Below are positions 24,757 to 32,449 of a stretch of 64,000 nt of DNA, in pieces. The stretch covers positions 868,001-932,000 of the forward strand of contig JABTUW010000002.1 in NCBI GenBank assembly GCA_015075185.1, written 5' to 3'. The notes beneath the pieces are model-generated. The model searched no databases, was not told the origin of the DNA, and saw only the letters and a program-made list of their open reading frames with translations. Position 1 is the stretch's first letter; each line of letters starts with the position of its first letter. A program made the position numbers and the translations under genes. Source of the DNA: Anaerolineales bacterium. GTDB lineage: Bacteria > Chloroflexota > Anaerolineae > 4572-78 > J111.

Positions 24757-25866
24757 TTAGCCAAGAAGCAGGTGAGCCAGCTTAATGAGAGCGATCGAAG
24801 CGGGAGACTGCGGGTTACTTAAAAGCAAAGGCTTGCCGGTATTCACAGCCTTAATCATTTCCGGCTCGTAGGGAATGCTGGCCAGAATGGGGCGTTTAAT
24901 GGTTTTTTGAATGATTTCCGGCGGCAGGCCGCCCTTGGGTAAAATATTATTGACCACCAGCACAATCCTGGTATCGGCGACCCCCAGCCGGAGCAGACTC
25001 TGCAAGGCCATCGCCGCGGATTGCAGCGAGGGCATATCGGGCGAGAGCACCAGGGCAATCTTGTCGAACAGCCGCCAGGTCGGCTCAAAGCGCGGCTCCA
25101 GCAGATGCGGTATATCCAGGATAGTCTGGGAAAAGCCAGACTTTAAGACAGTCACCAGTTGCTCCAATCGTTGATCGTTGAGGTGCAGCAGATGATCATA
25201 ATTAAGGGCCGAGGCCAGTAACTGCACCCCAGCGCTGTGTTGGATCAAGTGCGGCTTAACCGTATCCAGGGTTACCTCGTCTTTAGCGGCAAACAGAGCA
25301 TCGGCCACGCTGCTGGTCGGCCGTACCCCTAGCATCAGCGCGGTATGTCCTCCCAGGGGAGCCAGGTCTACCAAAGCCGTTGGTGTTTTCTTGGTCAGCG
25401 TCAGAGCCAGCGCCAAATTGACTGCCAGGGTCGTGACGCCCGTGCCGCCCCGCAGACTGAACAGGCCAATGGCGGTTTGCGTAACCGGAGCGGGCTGCTG
25501 GGCCGGCAAAAGCTCGTTGATGCGGTTAACCAGTACATCCGGCGACGTGCTTTTGGGCAGGTAATCCGTAGCTCCGGCATCCAGCGCCGTTTGCTTGTCA
25601 ATCGGCTGGAAACGGGCCGAAAACATGATGATCGGTGTTTCGGTGAGGCCCAACTTGGTGCGAATTTGCTTGCAGAATTCGTAGCCGGTCATTTTGGGCA
25701 TCATCACATCGGCCACAATTAAGTCGGGCGGCTGGGCTTGCACCTGGGCCAACCCTTGCAGCCCATCATCACACATTATCACATGATGCCCGGCTCGTTT
25801 AAGCGAAAATTCAAGCAGGCGGAGAATATTCTTATCGTCGTCAACCACCAAAATATTAGCCATCAT
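24757..25866 (-). CDS. Receiver domain fused to a ParA/MinD (TadZ/CpaE)-like domain
   Basis: 369-aa cytoplasmic protein. Residues 4-120 are a response-regulator receiver with the acidic pocket (D10/D11), phosphoacceptor D53 ('VADVMMP') and K105 ('YLPKS'). Residues about 130-369 form a SIMIBI P-loop fold of the CpaE/TadZ type. The deviant Walker A reads 'RGGTGVTTLA' (138-147) instead of KGGxGKT, losing both signature lysines, as in many TadZ/CpaE proteins; 'QTILDIPHLL' resembles the Walker B strand. CpaE/TadZ proteins place pilus machines at particular sites in the cell; here there are no pilus genes but three BMC vertex genes upstream. A role in positioning or controlling the compartment, comparable to McdA of carboxysomes, is an inference. 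It is 9 nt behind the 180-aa gene. Confidence 0.8.
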   Translation of the reverse strand: MMANILVVDDDKNILRLLEFSLKRAGHHVIMCDDGLQGLAQVQAQPPDLIVADVMMPKMTGYEFCKQIRTKLGLTETPIIMFSARFQPIDKQTALDAGATDYLPKSTSPDVLVNRINELLPAQQPAPVTQTAIGLFSLRGGTGVTTLAVNLALALTLTKKTPTALVDLAPLGGHTALMLGVRPTSSVADALFAAKDEVTLDTVKPHLIQHSAGVQLLASALNYDHLLHLNDQRLEQLVTVLKSGFSQTILDIPHLLEPRFEPTWRLFDKIALVLSPDMPSLQSAAMALQSLLRLGVADTRIVLVVNNILPKGGLPPEIIQKTIKRPILASIPYEPEMIKAVNTGKPLLLSNPQSPASIALIKLAHLLLG

Positions 25867-25875
25867 TCACCCCGG

Positions 25876-26418
25876 TTAGCTGGCGTCGCCGATGCAGATA
25901 ACCTCTATTTTGGATTTATTCACCAGAACAATCGGGCCTTCAAATGTCACCTTGGGGAAGTGAGCATTAATACTCTTGGCATCCAAGATCGGTAGGAATT
26001 TTTGGGTCTCGGTGGTCAGGATTTTCTTGATTTCGAGATCGCCCATCCATTGAAATTTGCCATGAATTTCAAACGAAGGCACGGTGACAAAAATGGGCAG
26101 GCTGACCCGGTTGGGTACGTAAAAACGCTCTTTGGAGGTGCCTTCAAGTTCACTGGAGAGCAAGATGAAATCAATTTCGTCTTTAACTAGTGACCCTCTT
26201 TGATAAGTAGCGACAATTTCACCCGGGTTATTAATCCGTGATATGTAAATGTCTACCAGGTCCAGGTAATCGGTCATCCGGTCGCCCAAAACATCGGCCA
26301 GCCGCCGCTTGTAGACCAGCACCGTGGCCGAGAAGCGATAGCTGGTCGTGAAAAAATCGGCGACCACCCGGCCTGTGGCCCCGGTAGAACTCGTCGAAAT
26401 GCGACGAACTGTACTCAC
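25876..26418 (-). CDS. Unknown protein of the BMC locus
   Basis: 180-aa soluble protein with no motif I recognise. It is beta-rich with alternating hydrophobic residues ('VEVICIGDA' type ends, 'IVLVNKSKIEVICIG'), a polar N-terminus ('STSSTGATGRVVADFF') and no signal peptide or membrane helix. Its GTG start overlaps the stop of the third BMC vertex gene by 4 nt (GTGA), and the receiver-ParA-like gene begins 9 nt after its stop, so it is translationally coupled to the shell genes. It may be an accessory shell or adaptor protein; that rests on position only. Confidence 0.7.
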   Translation of the reverse strand: MSTVRRISTSSTGATGRVVADFFTTSYRFSATVLVYKRRLADVLGDRMTDYLDLVDIYISRINNPGEIVATYQRGSLVKDEIDFILLSSELEGTSKERFYVPNRVSLPIFVTVPSFEIHGKFQWMGDLEIKKILTTETQKFLPILDAKSINAHFPKVTFEGPIVLVNKSKIEVICIGDAS

Positions 26419-26711
26419 CTTGAGTTTCCTTTCGCCTGCTCGGTGATTTCCACCGAGTCCAAAATACCGACAATCATTGAAATAATGGGGGCGTCTTTGA
26501 TTTGGGTGACTTGTCGCGCCCCATTGCCCTCGCGCATCACCAGCACAGTATCGCCAACCCCGGCGTGGGCGCTGTCCAGCGCCAAGAAGGTTTCCTCGGG
26601 TAATTCACCGGGCAAGTTTAAGGGCTGCACCACCTGCAATTTGTAGCTGTGATAGGCTGGATGTTTAATGGTCGAAACAACGGTACCGATAACCTTTGCA
26701 ATTATCATCAA
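26415..26711 (-). CDS. BMC vertex protein (EutN/CcmL family), copy 3
   Basis: 98-aa pentamer-forming shell protein that caps the vertices of bacterial microcompartments. Family hallmarks: 'IIAKVIGTVVSTIKHPAY' at the start, 'LQVVQPLN', 'FLALDSAHAGVGDTVLVMREGNGAR' and a final strand 'IISMIVGILDSVEI'. It is the most diverged of three adjacent paralogues and has a short charged tail. Overlaps the 180-aa gene by 4 nt. Confidence 0.9.
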   Translation of the reverse strand: MMIIAKVIGTVVSTIKHPAYHSYKLQVVQPLNLPGELPEETFLALDSAHAGVGDTVLVMREGNGARQVTQIKDAPIISMIVGILDSVEITEQAKGNSR

Positions 26712-26774
26712 ACCTCAAACTCTAAGAACAGGTAACAAAGTAGCAGAGCAGCAAAACTGTTACCTTGCTACTTT

Positions 26775-27089
26775 TTATGCAAACTGGCTGTACCCCCATG
26801 ATAGCTCAAAATCTCGAATGGAACGATCCACATCAACCGTGTCCACAACCCCGATGGCAGATAGGTCAACCGGAACAAACTTCTCTTCCAAAGCCAGGGC
26901 AGCTTCGCGGGCGCGAACCATAAACACAATGTCACCGTAACCGGCTTGCGTGGCGTCAGCAGCCACCTGCAAGCTGCCGGTGGGTTCGAGATTTTTATTG
27001 AGTGGCTGCACTACCAATAATTTCACCCCGGTCAACTCCGGCGTTTTGATCGTCGCTACCGCAGTGCCGACAATTTTACCCAAAAGCAT
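26775..27089 (-). CDS. BMC vertex protein (EutN/CcmL family), copy 2
   Basis: 104-aa shell pentamer protein: 'GKIVGTAVATIKTPELTGVKLLVVQPLN', 'AADATQAGYGDIVFMVRAREAA' and 'AIGVVDTVDVD'. Here the loop after 'GDIVF' departs from the usual 'G-x-x-A-R' by reading 'VRAREAALAL', and the C-terminus is extended by 'RDFELSWGYSQFA'. It lies 12 nt behind copy 1 and 63 nt ahead of copy 3. Differences among the three copies suggest distinct vertices or vertex-attached partners rather than simple redundancy. Confidence 0.9.
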   Translation of the reverse strand: MLLGKIVGTAVATIKTPELTGVKLLVVQPLNKNLEPTGSLQVAADATQAGYGDIVFMVRAREAALALEEKFVPVDLSAIGVVDTVDVDRSIRDFELSWGYSQFA

Positions 27090-27101
27090 CCTGTCTGCCC
27101 T

Positions 27102-27392
27102 TCACGATTTGCGAAACGTCACTTCCCCGTTTACTTCCAGACTGTCCAAAATGGCCATAATCACCGCATCCACCGGACGATCTTTAGTCACCGTTGTTTG
27201 GCGGGCCGACGAGCCGCTGGCAATCAGCACCAAATCGCCTACACCGGCATCTACCGTATCAATAGCCACCAGCGGTTTGCCGGTCACTTCGCCCTGCACA
27301 TTAGCTTCACGGACAACCAATAGCTTGGTTCCATTCAACTTTTCATCTTTGATCGTAGCTACGGCTGAACCGACGACTTTAGCAATTAACAT
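27102..27392 (-). CDS. BMC vertex protein (EutN/CcmL family), copy 1
   Basis: 96-aa shell pentamer protein closest to the family norm: 'LIAKVVGSAVATIKDEKLNGTKLLVV', 'VAIDTVDAGVGDLVLIASGSSARQT' and 'VDAVIMAILDSLEV'. It is the first shell gene of the run, preceded by a 155-bp gap after the zinc-finger gene, so a separate promoter is possible. Confidence 0.92.
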   Translation of the reverse strand: MLIAKVVGSAVATIKDEKLNGTKLLVVREANVQGEVTGKPLVAIDTVDAGVGDLVLIASGSSARQTTVTKDRPVDAVIMAILDSLEVNGEVTFRKS

Positions 27393-27547
27393 AAGATTCC
27401 CGATGGTCGCGTTAATTTCTAATAGAACGTAGAGATCAAACGAGGTGAAACGTAACTAGGCCTGTCTTGCGTGTTGCGTGAAATAAATGAAAGACGCCCC
27501 ACGCACCACGAGATTACTTCTTTTCTGGCCCGCTTACATATTGCGCT
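27393..27547. other. Spacer in the BMC run with CGCAACACG-type repeat words
   Basis: 155 bp without a gene. It contains GCGTGTTGCGTG (27470-27481) and ACGCACCACG, related to CACGCAACACGTTTCC in the 29300-29397 spacer and to GTTTCACGTTTTA-like words after 30370. These look like degenerate copies of one dispersed repeat. No clear promoter seen. Confidence 0.45.
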
Positions 27548-27778
27548 TCACGTTTTACGAATTCCTGCTCGAGATGGCTCGGTTCGATTGGGAAGTTGTG
27601 ACCAGAGCAGCTTTTGCAAAATCTCAATCGCTTCGTAATCGTAGACACGTTCCTGGCATACATCGCAGACCATCGCCGGCATTCGATTTACCACCAGCAG
27701 ATGGCGGCCATGCCACTCGACAAATGCCATTGAGCGTTTTTGCAGGCGGCCTGTCTGACAAACTGGGCAAAGACTCAT
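27548..27778 (-). CDS. YgiT/MqsA-type zinc-finger protein
   Basis: 76-aa protein with two CxxC pairs, 'CPVCQTG' near the N-terminus and '[15 protein letters not shown]' in the middle, the arrangement of the YgiT-type zinc finger (N-terminal half of the MqsA antitoxin). No helix-turn-helix half and no MqsR toxin gene nearby, so it is not evidence of a toxin-antitoxin pair. Its ATG overlaps the deoC stop by 4 nt (ATGA). The role within a BMC operon is unknown; a regulator or metal chaperone is possible. Confidence 0.8.
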   Translation of the reverse strand: MSLCPVCQTGRLQKRSMAFVEWHGRHLLVVNRMPAMVCDVCQERVYDYEAIEILQKLLWSQLPNRTEPSRAGIRKT

Positions 27779-28665
27779 AGTGATTGCGCCTCTTGGATAA
27801 TTTTAACACCCGCGCTGACCCCCAGGCGGGTAGCCCCAGCAGAAATCATATTTTGAGCATCGGCCAGTGTCCTAATACCACCCGCCGCCTTAACCCCCAC
27901 ATTTGGGCCGACGGTGCGCCGCATCAAAGCAACATCTTCAATAGTGGCTCCCCCACTGCTGAACCCGGTTGAGGTTTTGACAAAATCAGCCCCGGCTTTT
28001 TTGGCCAGTTGGCAGGCGCGGACCTTCTCTTCATCGGTCAGCAGCGCCGCCTCGATAATCACCTTGACCAGCGCCCCGTGCCGGTGCGTTGTTTCGACCA
28101 CCGCCGCAATGTCGCGCTCTACCAGGGCGTCATCGCCGCTCTTGAGCGCCCCAATATTGATGACCATGTCAATTTCGGTAGCACCGTCAATCAGCGCCTG
28201 CTCCGTTTCAAAAACTTTAGCCTCGGTTGAGGTCGCCCCCAGCGGAAAACCGACCACCGTGCAAACTTTAACATCGGAGTTCTGCAGCAGTTGCGCCGCC
28301 AATTTGACGTGAGCCGGGTTGATGCAGACCGAAGCGAAACGGTACAGCAGCGCCTCGTGGCAGAGCTGGGCGATCTGTTGGACGGTCGCTTCGGGTTTGA
28401 GCAAAGTATGGTCAATCAGGTGGGCAAGGTCCGTTTTGACGCCGCTGATGCCCAGGCTGGCCGTAAAGCGCTCTGCCCCGGCCTGGATGGCGGCCATGAT
28501 TCTATCGGGACACTTTTGGGCGCACTGGCCCAGGCAATCCCGGCAGGCGTCAAACGTCGGCGCAGTGTTAACGGCGCCGGCCCTCCCATTAGTAGCGCGT
28601 ATTATCTCTTGGGTGATGGCTTCGACCAGGCGGTTGAGCGTGGCATTATCCATGGAGATGGTCAT
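27775..28665 (-). CDS. deoC: Deoxyribose-phosphate aldolase with N-terminal BMC-targeting-like extension
   Basis: Cleaves 2-deoxyribose-5-phosphate to glyceraldehyde-3-phosphate and acetaldehyde. Catalytic blocks are intact: '[12 protein letters not shown]' opens the barrel near residue 83, Schiff-base Lys230 in '[15 protein letters not shown]' and the second lysine K259 in '[10 protein letters not shown]'. The 296-aa protein is ~75 residues longer than classical DeoC. The extra N-terminus holds an amphipathic helix ('[17 protein letters not shown]', about 10-26) like an encapsulation peptide, a linker and a cysteine cluster C41-x2-C44-x3-C48-x3-C52-P. Since the volatile product acetaldehyde is what many BMCs confine, packaging of this enzyme makes sense. 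It starts 1 nt after the rpiB stop and overlaps the zinc-finger gene by 4 nt. Confidence 0.92.
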   Translation of the reverse strand: MTISMDNATLNRLVEAITQEIIRATNGRAGAVNTAPTFDACRDCLGQCAQKCPDRIMAAIQAGAERFTASLGISGVKTDLAHLIDHTLLKPEATVQQIAQLCHEALLYRFASVCINPAHVKLAAQLLQNSDVKVCTVVGFPLGATSTEAKVFETEQALIDGATEIDMVINIGALKSGDDALVERDIAAVVETTHRHGALVKVIIEAALLTDEEKVRACQLAKKAGADFVKTSTGFSSGGATIEDVALMRRTVGPNVGVKAAGGIRTLADAQNMISAGATRLGVSAGVKIIQEAQSL

Positions 28666-28666
28666 C

Positions 28667-29299
28667 TTAGCCTTTCAAAAAACGTTGTTCGATTTCGACA
28701 ATTTTGTTGACCCGGCGCTGGTGCCGCCCCCCGCCGAAGTCGGTCTTGAGCCAGGTTTCGACAATCTGGCGGGCCAGATTCAGACCGATCATTCCTGCTC
28801 CCAGCGTCAGCACATTGGCATCGTTATGTTCGCGGCTGTTGCGGGCCATCGCCTCATTATAGCACAAGGCCGCCCGAATTCCCGGCACCTTGTTGGCGGC
28901 CATACACGAGCCAATCCCGGCCCCATCAATGATAATTCCCCGCCAGACTGTCCCGTTGGCAACCTGCCTGGCTACGGCATAGGCGATGTCCGGATAATCC
29001 ACCGCCTCCGGGGTAAAAGTCCCGCAATCCAATACGGTATAACCCAGTTCGGCCAGATAGGGCTTGAGCGCCTCTTTCATTGGCAGCGACGGGCCATGAT
29101 CCGCCCCGATGGCAAGGGTCGGCCCGCTGCCTGCTGAAGAAACAGCCGTCGTCAGGTGGTCATGGACCACCAAACTAATCCGGTTAGCCTGGGCCATCTC
29201 ACGAGCCAGATCGGTTACGATAGCTTCAGCCGGAACCGGCAAGACACCGCCCGGTTCCACAGCGCGAATATCATCTACGGTGATGACAGGTTTAGGCAT
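28667..29299 (-). CDS. rpiB: Ribose-5-phosphate isomerase B (RpiB/LacAB family) with BMC-type N-terminal module
   Basis: Interconverts ribose-5-phosphate and ribulose-5-phosphate or a related aldose/ketose phosphate. The core (about residues 58-210) has '[17 protein letters not shown]', '[13 protein letters not shown]', '[25 protein letters not shown]' and '[18 protein letters not shown]'. The usual catalytic Cys of the 'CGTGxG' loop is replaced by Asp ('DGAGIG'), while the 'HND' motif is kept. The first ~55 residues ('[32 protein letters not shown]') resemble an N-terminal module seen on several BMC-associated proteins (I/V-T-x-x-D/E-V/I-R, then A-I-V-T-x-L-A-R). It heads the rpiB-deoC-zinc finger unit, 98 bp behind lepB. 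Confidence 0.86.
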   Translation of the reverse strand: MPKPVITVDDIRAVEPGGVLPVPAEAIVTDLAREMAQANRISLVVHDHLTTAVSSAGSGPTLAIGADHGPSLPMKEALKPYLAELGYTVLDCGTFTPEAVDYPDIAYAVARQVANGTVWRGIIIDGAGIGSCMAANKVPGIRAALCYNEAMARNSREHNDANVLTLGAGMIGLNLARQIVETWLKTDFGGGRHQRRVNKIVEIEQRFLKG

Positions 29300-29397
29300 G
29301 GGTATGGGTTAAGAAGTTTATAGATATGCTTTATATTCGTCTTGCGTATTGTGTGTTCCGTTTTACTTTACGCAGGACACACCACGCAACACGTTTC

Positions 29398-30336
29398 CTA
29401 ATTATTATCGGCGTTGGCGCTGGGCACCAATTCATTCAAAAAATGTTTGAGCGTCGCTTGCTCGGTCGGCTCGTCGCGGGGAATAACTCCCCACTCATCA
29501 GGGGGCCAGTAGGACAACCAGGCTCGCCCGACAATATTCCCCATAGGCAGCGTGCCCCAATTATGCGAGTCATTGGAGTTGTTGCGATTATCGCCCAAAA
29601 CAAAAACCTGTCCCTCAGGGACAATGACCGGGTTCGACATATTGTAGCTGCCCGGCATTGGCTGGAACGGTTCGTCCAGCCGCTCCCCGTTAATAAACAC
29701 CTGTCCCGCCCGGATTTCCACCTTTTCCCCCGGCAGGCCGATGATCCGCTTGACGTAATCTTCGCCGGGGCGGTTGGGCGGCTCGAACACGATCACATCG
29801 CCGCGCTGCGGTCCGCCCATCCCTAAAATGTCGGTGACCAGCCAACTGTAGCTGAGCTTATCAATAATCAAGTACTGGCCGTCGTGCAGGTTATTGACCA
29901 TACTTGTGCCCACCACCCGAAAGTTGCGGATAACGGTTTGGATCAAAAAGAAGATGACCAGAGTCAAAATGATGGTTTCGCCGACCTCGCGCACCACCGC
30001 CCAGGCAGTTTGCCAGCCGGAGGGTTTCTCCTCGGTGGGCGGTTCGTCATCGAGCGGCGGCAGGGTATAGCTGGACCAATCGGGTTCAGCCGGGGAGACG
30101 CGATAGACCGGCTGGGTATTTGAGGCCGGCGGTTCCGTGCTTTCCCCAGGCCGCTGGCTGGCCAGGAAAGCGCTTAAATCCGGCGACATAGCTTCAGATG
30201 TTTTGAAAGGTGACTCCGGCTGGGGTGTAGCTGCGGCAGGCAAAGATGCGGAATCTTCTACCTCTGATTCGGCGGGGGGTTTTGACTCTTGGGGGTCAAA
30301 CAAATTGGACAACGACAACTCCTGAAGATGATGCAT
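29398..30336 (-). CDS. lepB: Signal peptidase I with long disordered N-terminus
   Basis: Membrane serine protease that removes signal peptides from exported proteins. From the ATG at 30336 the protein has 312 residues: about 115 residues of Pro/Ser/Glu-rich disordered sequence, one membrane helix (about 118-140), then the protease domain with nucleophile S145 in 'VGTSMVNNL', general base K196 in 'YVKRIIGLPGEKV', and 'VFVLGDNRNNSNDSHNWG'. One membrane helix is typical of Gram-positive-like SipS enzymes, whereas the ~115-residue cytoplasmic tail is unusual. A GTG at 30387 is also in frame, but the DNA there looks like intergenic repeat, so I prefer the ATG; neither has a strong RBS. Confidence 0.9.
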   Translation of the reverse strand: MHHLQELSLSNLFDPQESKPPAESEVEDSASLPAAATPQPESPFKTSEAMSPDLSAFLASQRPGESTEPPASNTQPVYRVSPAEPDWSSYTLPPLDDEPPTEEKPSGWQTAWAVVREVGETIILTLVIFFLIQTVIRNFRVVGTSMVNNLHDGQYLIIDKLSYSWLVTDILGMGGPQRGDVIVFEPPNRPGEDYVKRIIGLPGEKVEIRAGQVFINGERLDEPFQPMPGSYNMSNPVIVPEGQVFVLGDNRNNSNDSHNWGTLPMGNIVGRAWLSYWPPDEWGVIPRDEPTEQATLKHFLNELVPSANADNN

Positions 30337-30439
30337 GAAGCGTGAGGTGTCACCTGGAACATCGCTCACGCTTTCCTTACGTTTCACGTTTTATTGTATG
30401 GAATTATATCCGACAACAGGGCGCGTGGCAAGGAAGGGA

Positions 30440-30535
30440 GGTAATTGTCAATTGCCAATAGTCAATTGTAAATTATCAATGAAAAAACAATCTATTAACC
30501 ATTGACTATTGACCATTGGTTATTGACGATTAGTC
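30440..30535. repeat. AT-rich spacer of reiterated ATTGAC/CAATAG words
   Basis: Between herA and lepB the sequence repeats AATTG, TCAATTG and ATTGAC(T/C)ATTG words several times (for example ATTGACTATTGACCATTGG at 30502-30520). This is a degenerate short repeat array with no gene seen. Confidence 0.5.
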
Positions 30536-32197
30536 TATCCCCTTTTCCGCTTCTCCCCGCAGCAGGCTGACCCGCTCGGAGCGGCTGGCTTTCAAGTCAG
30601 CCGCCTCGCGGAAGCCCATAGCAGCGTAGAAATCGGCGTCGTAGGTGCGGGTCTGGATGACGACGGGCATGGGTACGGCGTGGCCCATAATCAGGGCCTG
30701 CTGCTTGGTGTCAAGGCGGGCCAGCACCTCGCGCAGCCCGCCCGCGCCGGAGACGCCGGTCAGCACGGCATTGATGTCTCGCTCGTTGTCCAGCAGGGCG
30801 GTGACCCGAGTGCCGATCTGGCTCATGACCTCTTCGTCAATGCCGGAGGGGCGCTGGTCCACAATCAGCAAGGTGACGTTATACTTGCGCAGTTCGCGGG
30901 CAATGGTGCCGAAAATTGTTTGGCGGGCAATCTGCGGATCGAGGAACTTGTGAGCCTCTTCAATCACAATCAGCAGTTGGGGCGGCTCCTGGGCCTTGTC
31001 GCCCAGGGCGCGCTCGACCCGCTCGATGTACATCTGGTGGATGCGGCGGGTGAGGTAATTAGCGACCAAAATGTAGGCTTCCAGCGAGTTGCCATAGCGG
31101 CCAAATTCCAGCACTACGTTGAGACCCTTATCCAGGTATTCGATGATGCTTTGGGCCGAGTCGCCTTTCCAACTGTCGCGCAGAAAGTCAAAGCGGGTCA
31201 GCCGCTCCAAGCGACGAATAAGCGCATCCACGCTGGAACGATTGATCGCCGTATTTTCAACCAGGGCGTCAAGGTCAGCCTTGTTGTTGGGGTCGAGCAA
31301 CCGTTTGATCCAGCCCCGATCCCAGTAACGCCGGAGGGTGTAAGCTGCGCCAATCATCTGGTCGCTCAAATCCAGAGTGGTGCGCAGCATCTCCAAATCT
31401 TCGGGTTGAATGTCCGACCAATCCAGCACCACCACAAAATCGGGCCGCACCCGGCGGCGGCGACTGGACTCCTCATCAAGGGTGAAAATAGCGACCTGCT
31501 GCGGAAAAAGCTGTTTGAGACCCTTAACCGAAGTGCGGTTTTCGCTTTGTACCTCCCAGCCGTAATCGTTGTGCATGTCGAAAATGAGGCTGACGGCGGC
31601 ATTGCGCTGGATGACGCCGGCCAGCAGCAGCCGGGTCAAAAAACTTTTGCCGGTCCCGCTCTTGCCAAACACGCCGACGCTGCGCTCGACCATGCGGTTC
31701 AAATCGAGGTTGACCTGCACATCGGCCATGTCCAGCGGCTCGCCGATGTGGAAGTGCTGCTCGTCTTCCTGGCCGAAAACCATGTTGACATCTTCCTCGG
31801 TGGCCAAGCGCACGGTTGAGAAATGGGCGGGGATGGTTTTGACCGGCTTGGGCTGGTCGGCGGCTTTATCCAGCACCAGCATCGGGGCGACGTGCAGCCG
31901 GCCAAAAACGCTGGCCCCACTGTAGACCTGGCGCAAAAAGTCATCGCTGACATCAGGCGGCGTTTTTTCGATTTGGGGATTGGTGCTGTCCAGGGCCACA
32001 TCGGTAATCATGCCAAAAAATTTGAGCTTGTCCCCTTCGATGGTGATGTAACGGCCCACGGCCATCTCTTCCACCGGCGCGCTGGCATCCAGCTTAACTT
32101 CCAATCCCTTGCTGAGCGAGCCGCTGATAACGATACCCAGTTCGCGGGTAGGGCGGGGAAAAAATAGATCCAATTCACTCATGTTTTCATTCGCCAT
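30530..32197 (-). CDS. herA: HerA-type ATPase/DNA translocase
   Basis: Hexameric FtsK/HerA-superfamily ATPase that pumps DNA, usually with the nuclease NurA in end resection. In the 555-aa protein, residues about 15-110 form a HAS-barrel ('GIVISGSLSKGLEVKL', 'FFGMITDVALD'); Walker A is 'GKSGTGKS' (178-185); 'LIFDMHNDYGWEV' follows; Walker B is 'LLIVIEEAHKFLDP'; and 'LLIVDQRPSGIDEEVMSQIGTRV' contains the sensor-type segment. All match HerA. The partner NurA-like nuclease gene is on the same strand at 35311, separated by an oppositely oriented MscS gene and others. A second start (Met6) is possible. Confidence 0.88.
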   Translation of the reverse strand: MANENMSELDLFFPRPTRELGIVISGSLSKGLEVKLDASAPVEEMAVGRYITIEGDKLKFFGMITDVALDSTNPQIEKTPPDVSDDFLRQVYSGASVFGRLHVAPMLVLDKAADQPKPVKTIPAHFSTVRLATEEDVNMVFGQEDEQHFHIGEPLDMADVQVNLDLNRMVERSVGVFGKSGTGKSFLTRLLLAGVIQRNAAVSLIFDMHNDYGWEVQSENRTSVKGLKQLFPQQVAIFTLDEESSRRRRVRPDFVVVLDWSDIQPEDLEMLRTTLDLSDQMIGAAYTLRRYWDRGWIKRLLDPNNKADLDALVENTAINRSSVDALIRRLERLTRFDFLRDSWKGDSAQSIIEYLDKGLNVVLEFGRYGNSLEAYILVANYLTRRIHQMYIERVERALGDKAQEPPQLLIVIEEAHKFLDPQIARQTIFGTIARELRKYNVTLLIVDQRPSGIDEEVMSQIGTRVTALLDNERDINAVLTGVSGAGGLREVLARLDTKQQALIMGHAVPMPVVIQTRTYDADFYAAMGFREAADLKASRSERVSLLRGEAEKGID

Positions 32198-32391
32198 TGT
32201 TCTGTGCCTTAAACTACGAATTTTACCAGAGAGTTGCTATATCCTAAAGCCGTTGTTACCTTCAGGTGGGTAAAAGTTTGGACCGCGAAAGCTTTGAAAG
32301 TAACAAAAGCCGCGAAATTTTTGGTTGCAAAGAGCTGGGGGTAGTCCTTTCGTGGTTCAAATAACACTGCAGTTAAATATTGTCCTGATTA

Positions 32392-32420
32392 TTTTCAACA
32401 AAGCAACTTCTACTTATAAT
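32392..32420 (+). promoter_or_regulatory. Promoter of the MscS-type gene
   Basis: TTTTCA (32392-32397), 17-bp spacer, consensus TATAAT (32415-32420); start codon 30 bp downstream. Confidence 0.6.
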
Positions 32421-32449
32421 TGCCTCAAAATTTTGTAAGGATGTAGCGC

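Noticed and set aside
27548..27778. MqsA-type antitoxin / toxin-antitoxin pair
   Set aside because: Only the zinc-finger half is present, with no helix-turn-helix and no toxin gene; the neighbour is deoC.
28319..29137. 272-codon plus-strand frame opposite deoC/rpiB
   Set aside because: Antisense to two catalytically intact enzymes; composition is that of a reversed gene.
30680..31819. 379-codon plus-strand frame opposite herA
   Set aside because: Antisense to a clearly conserved ATPase; no RBS and no recognisable protein.
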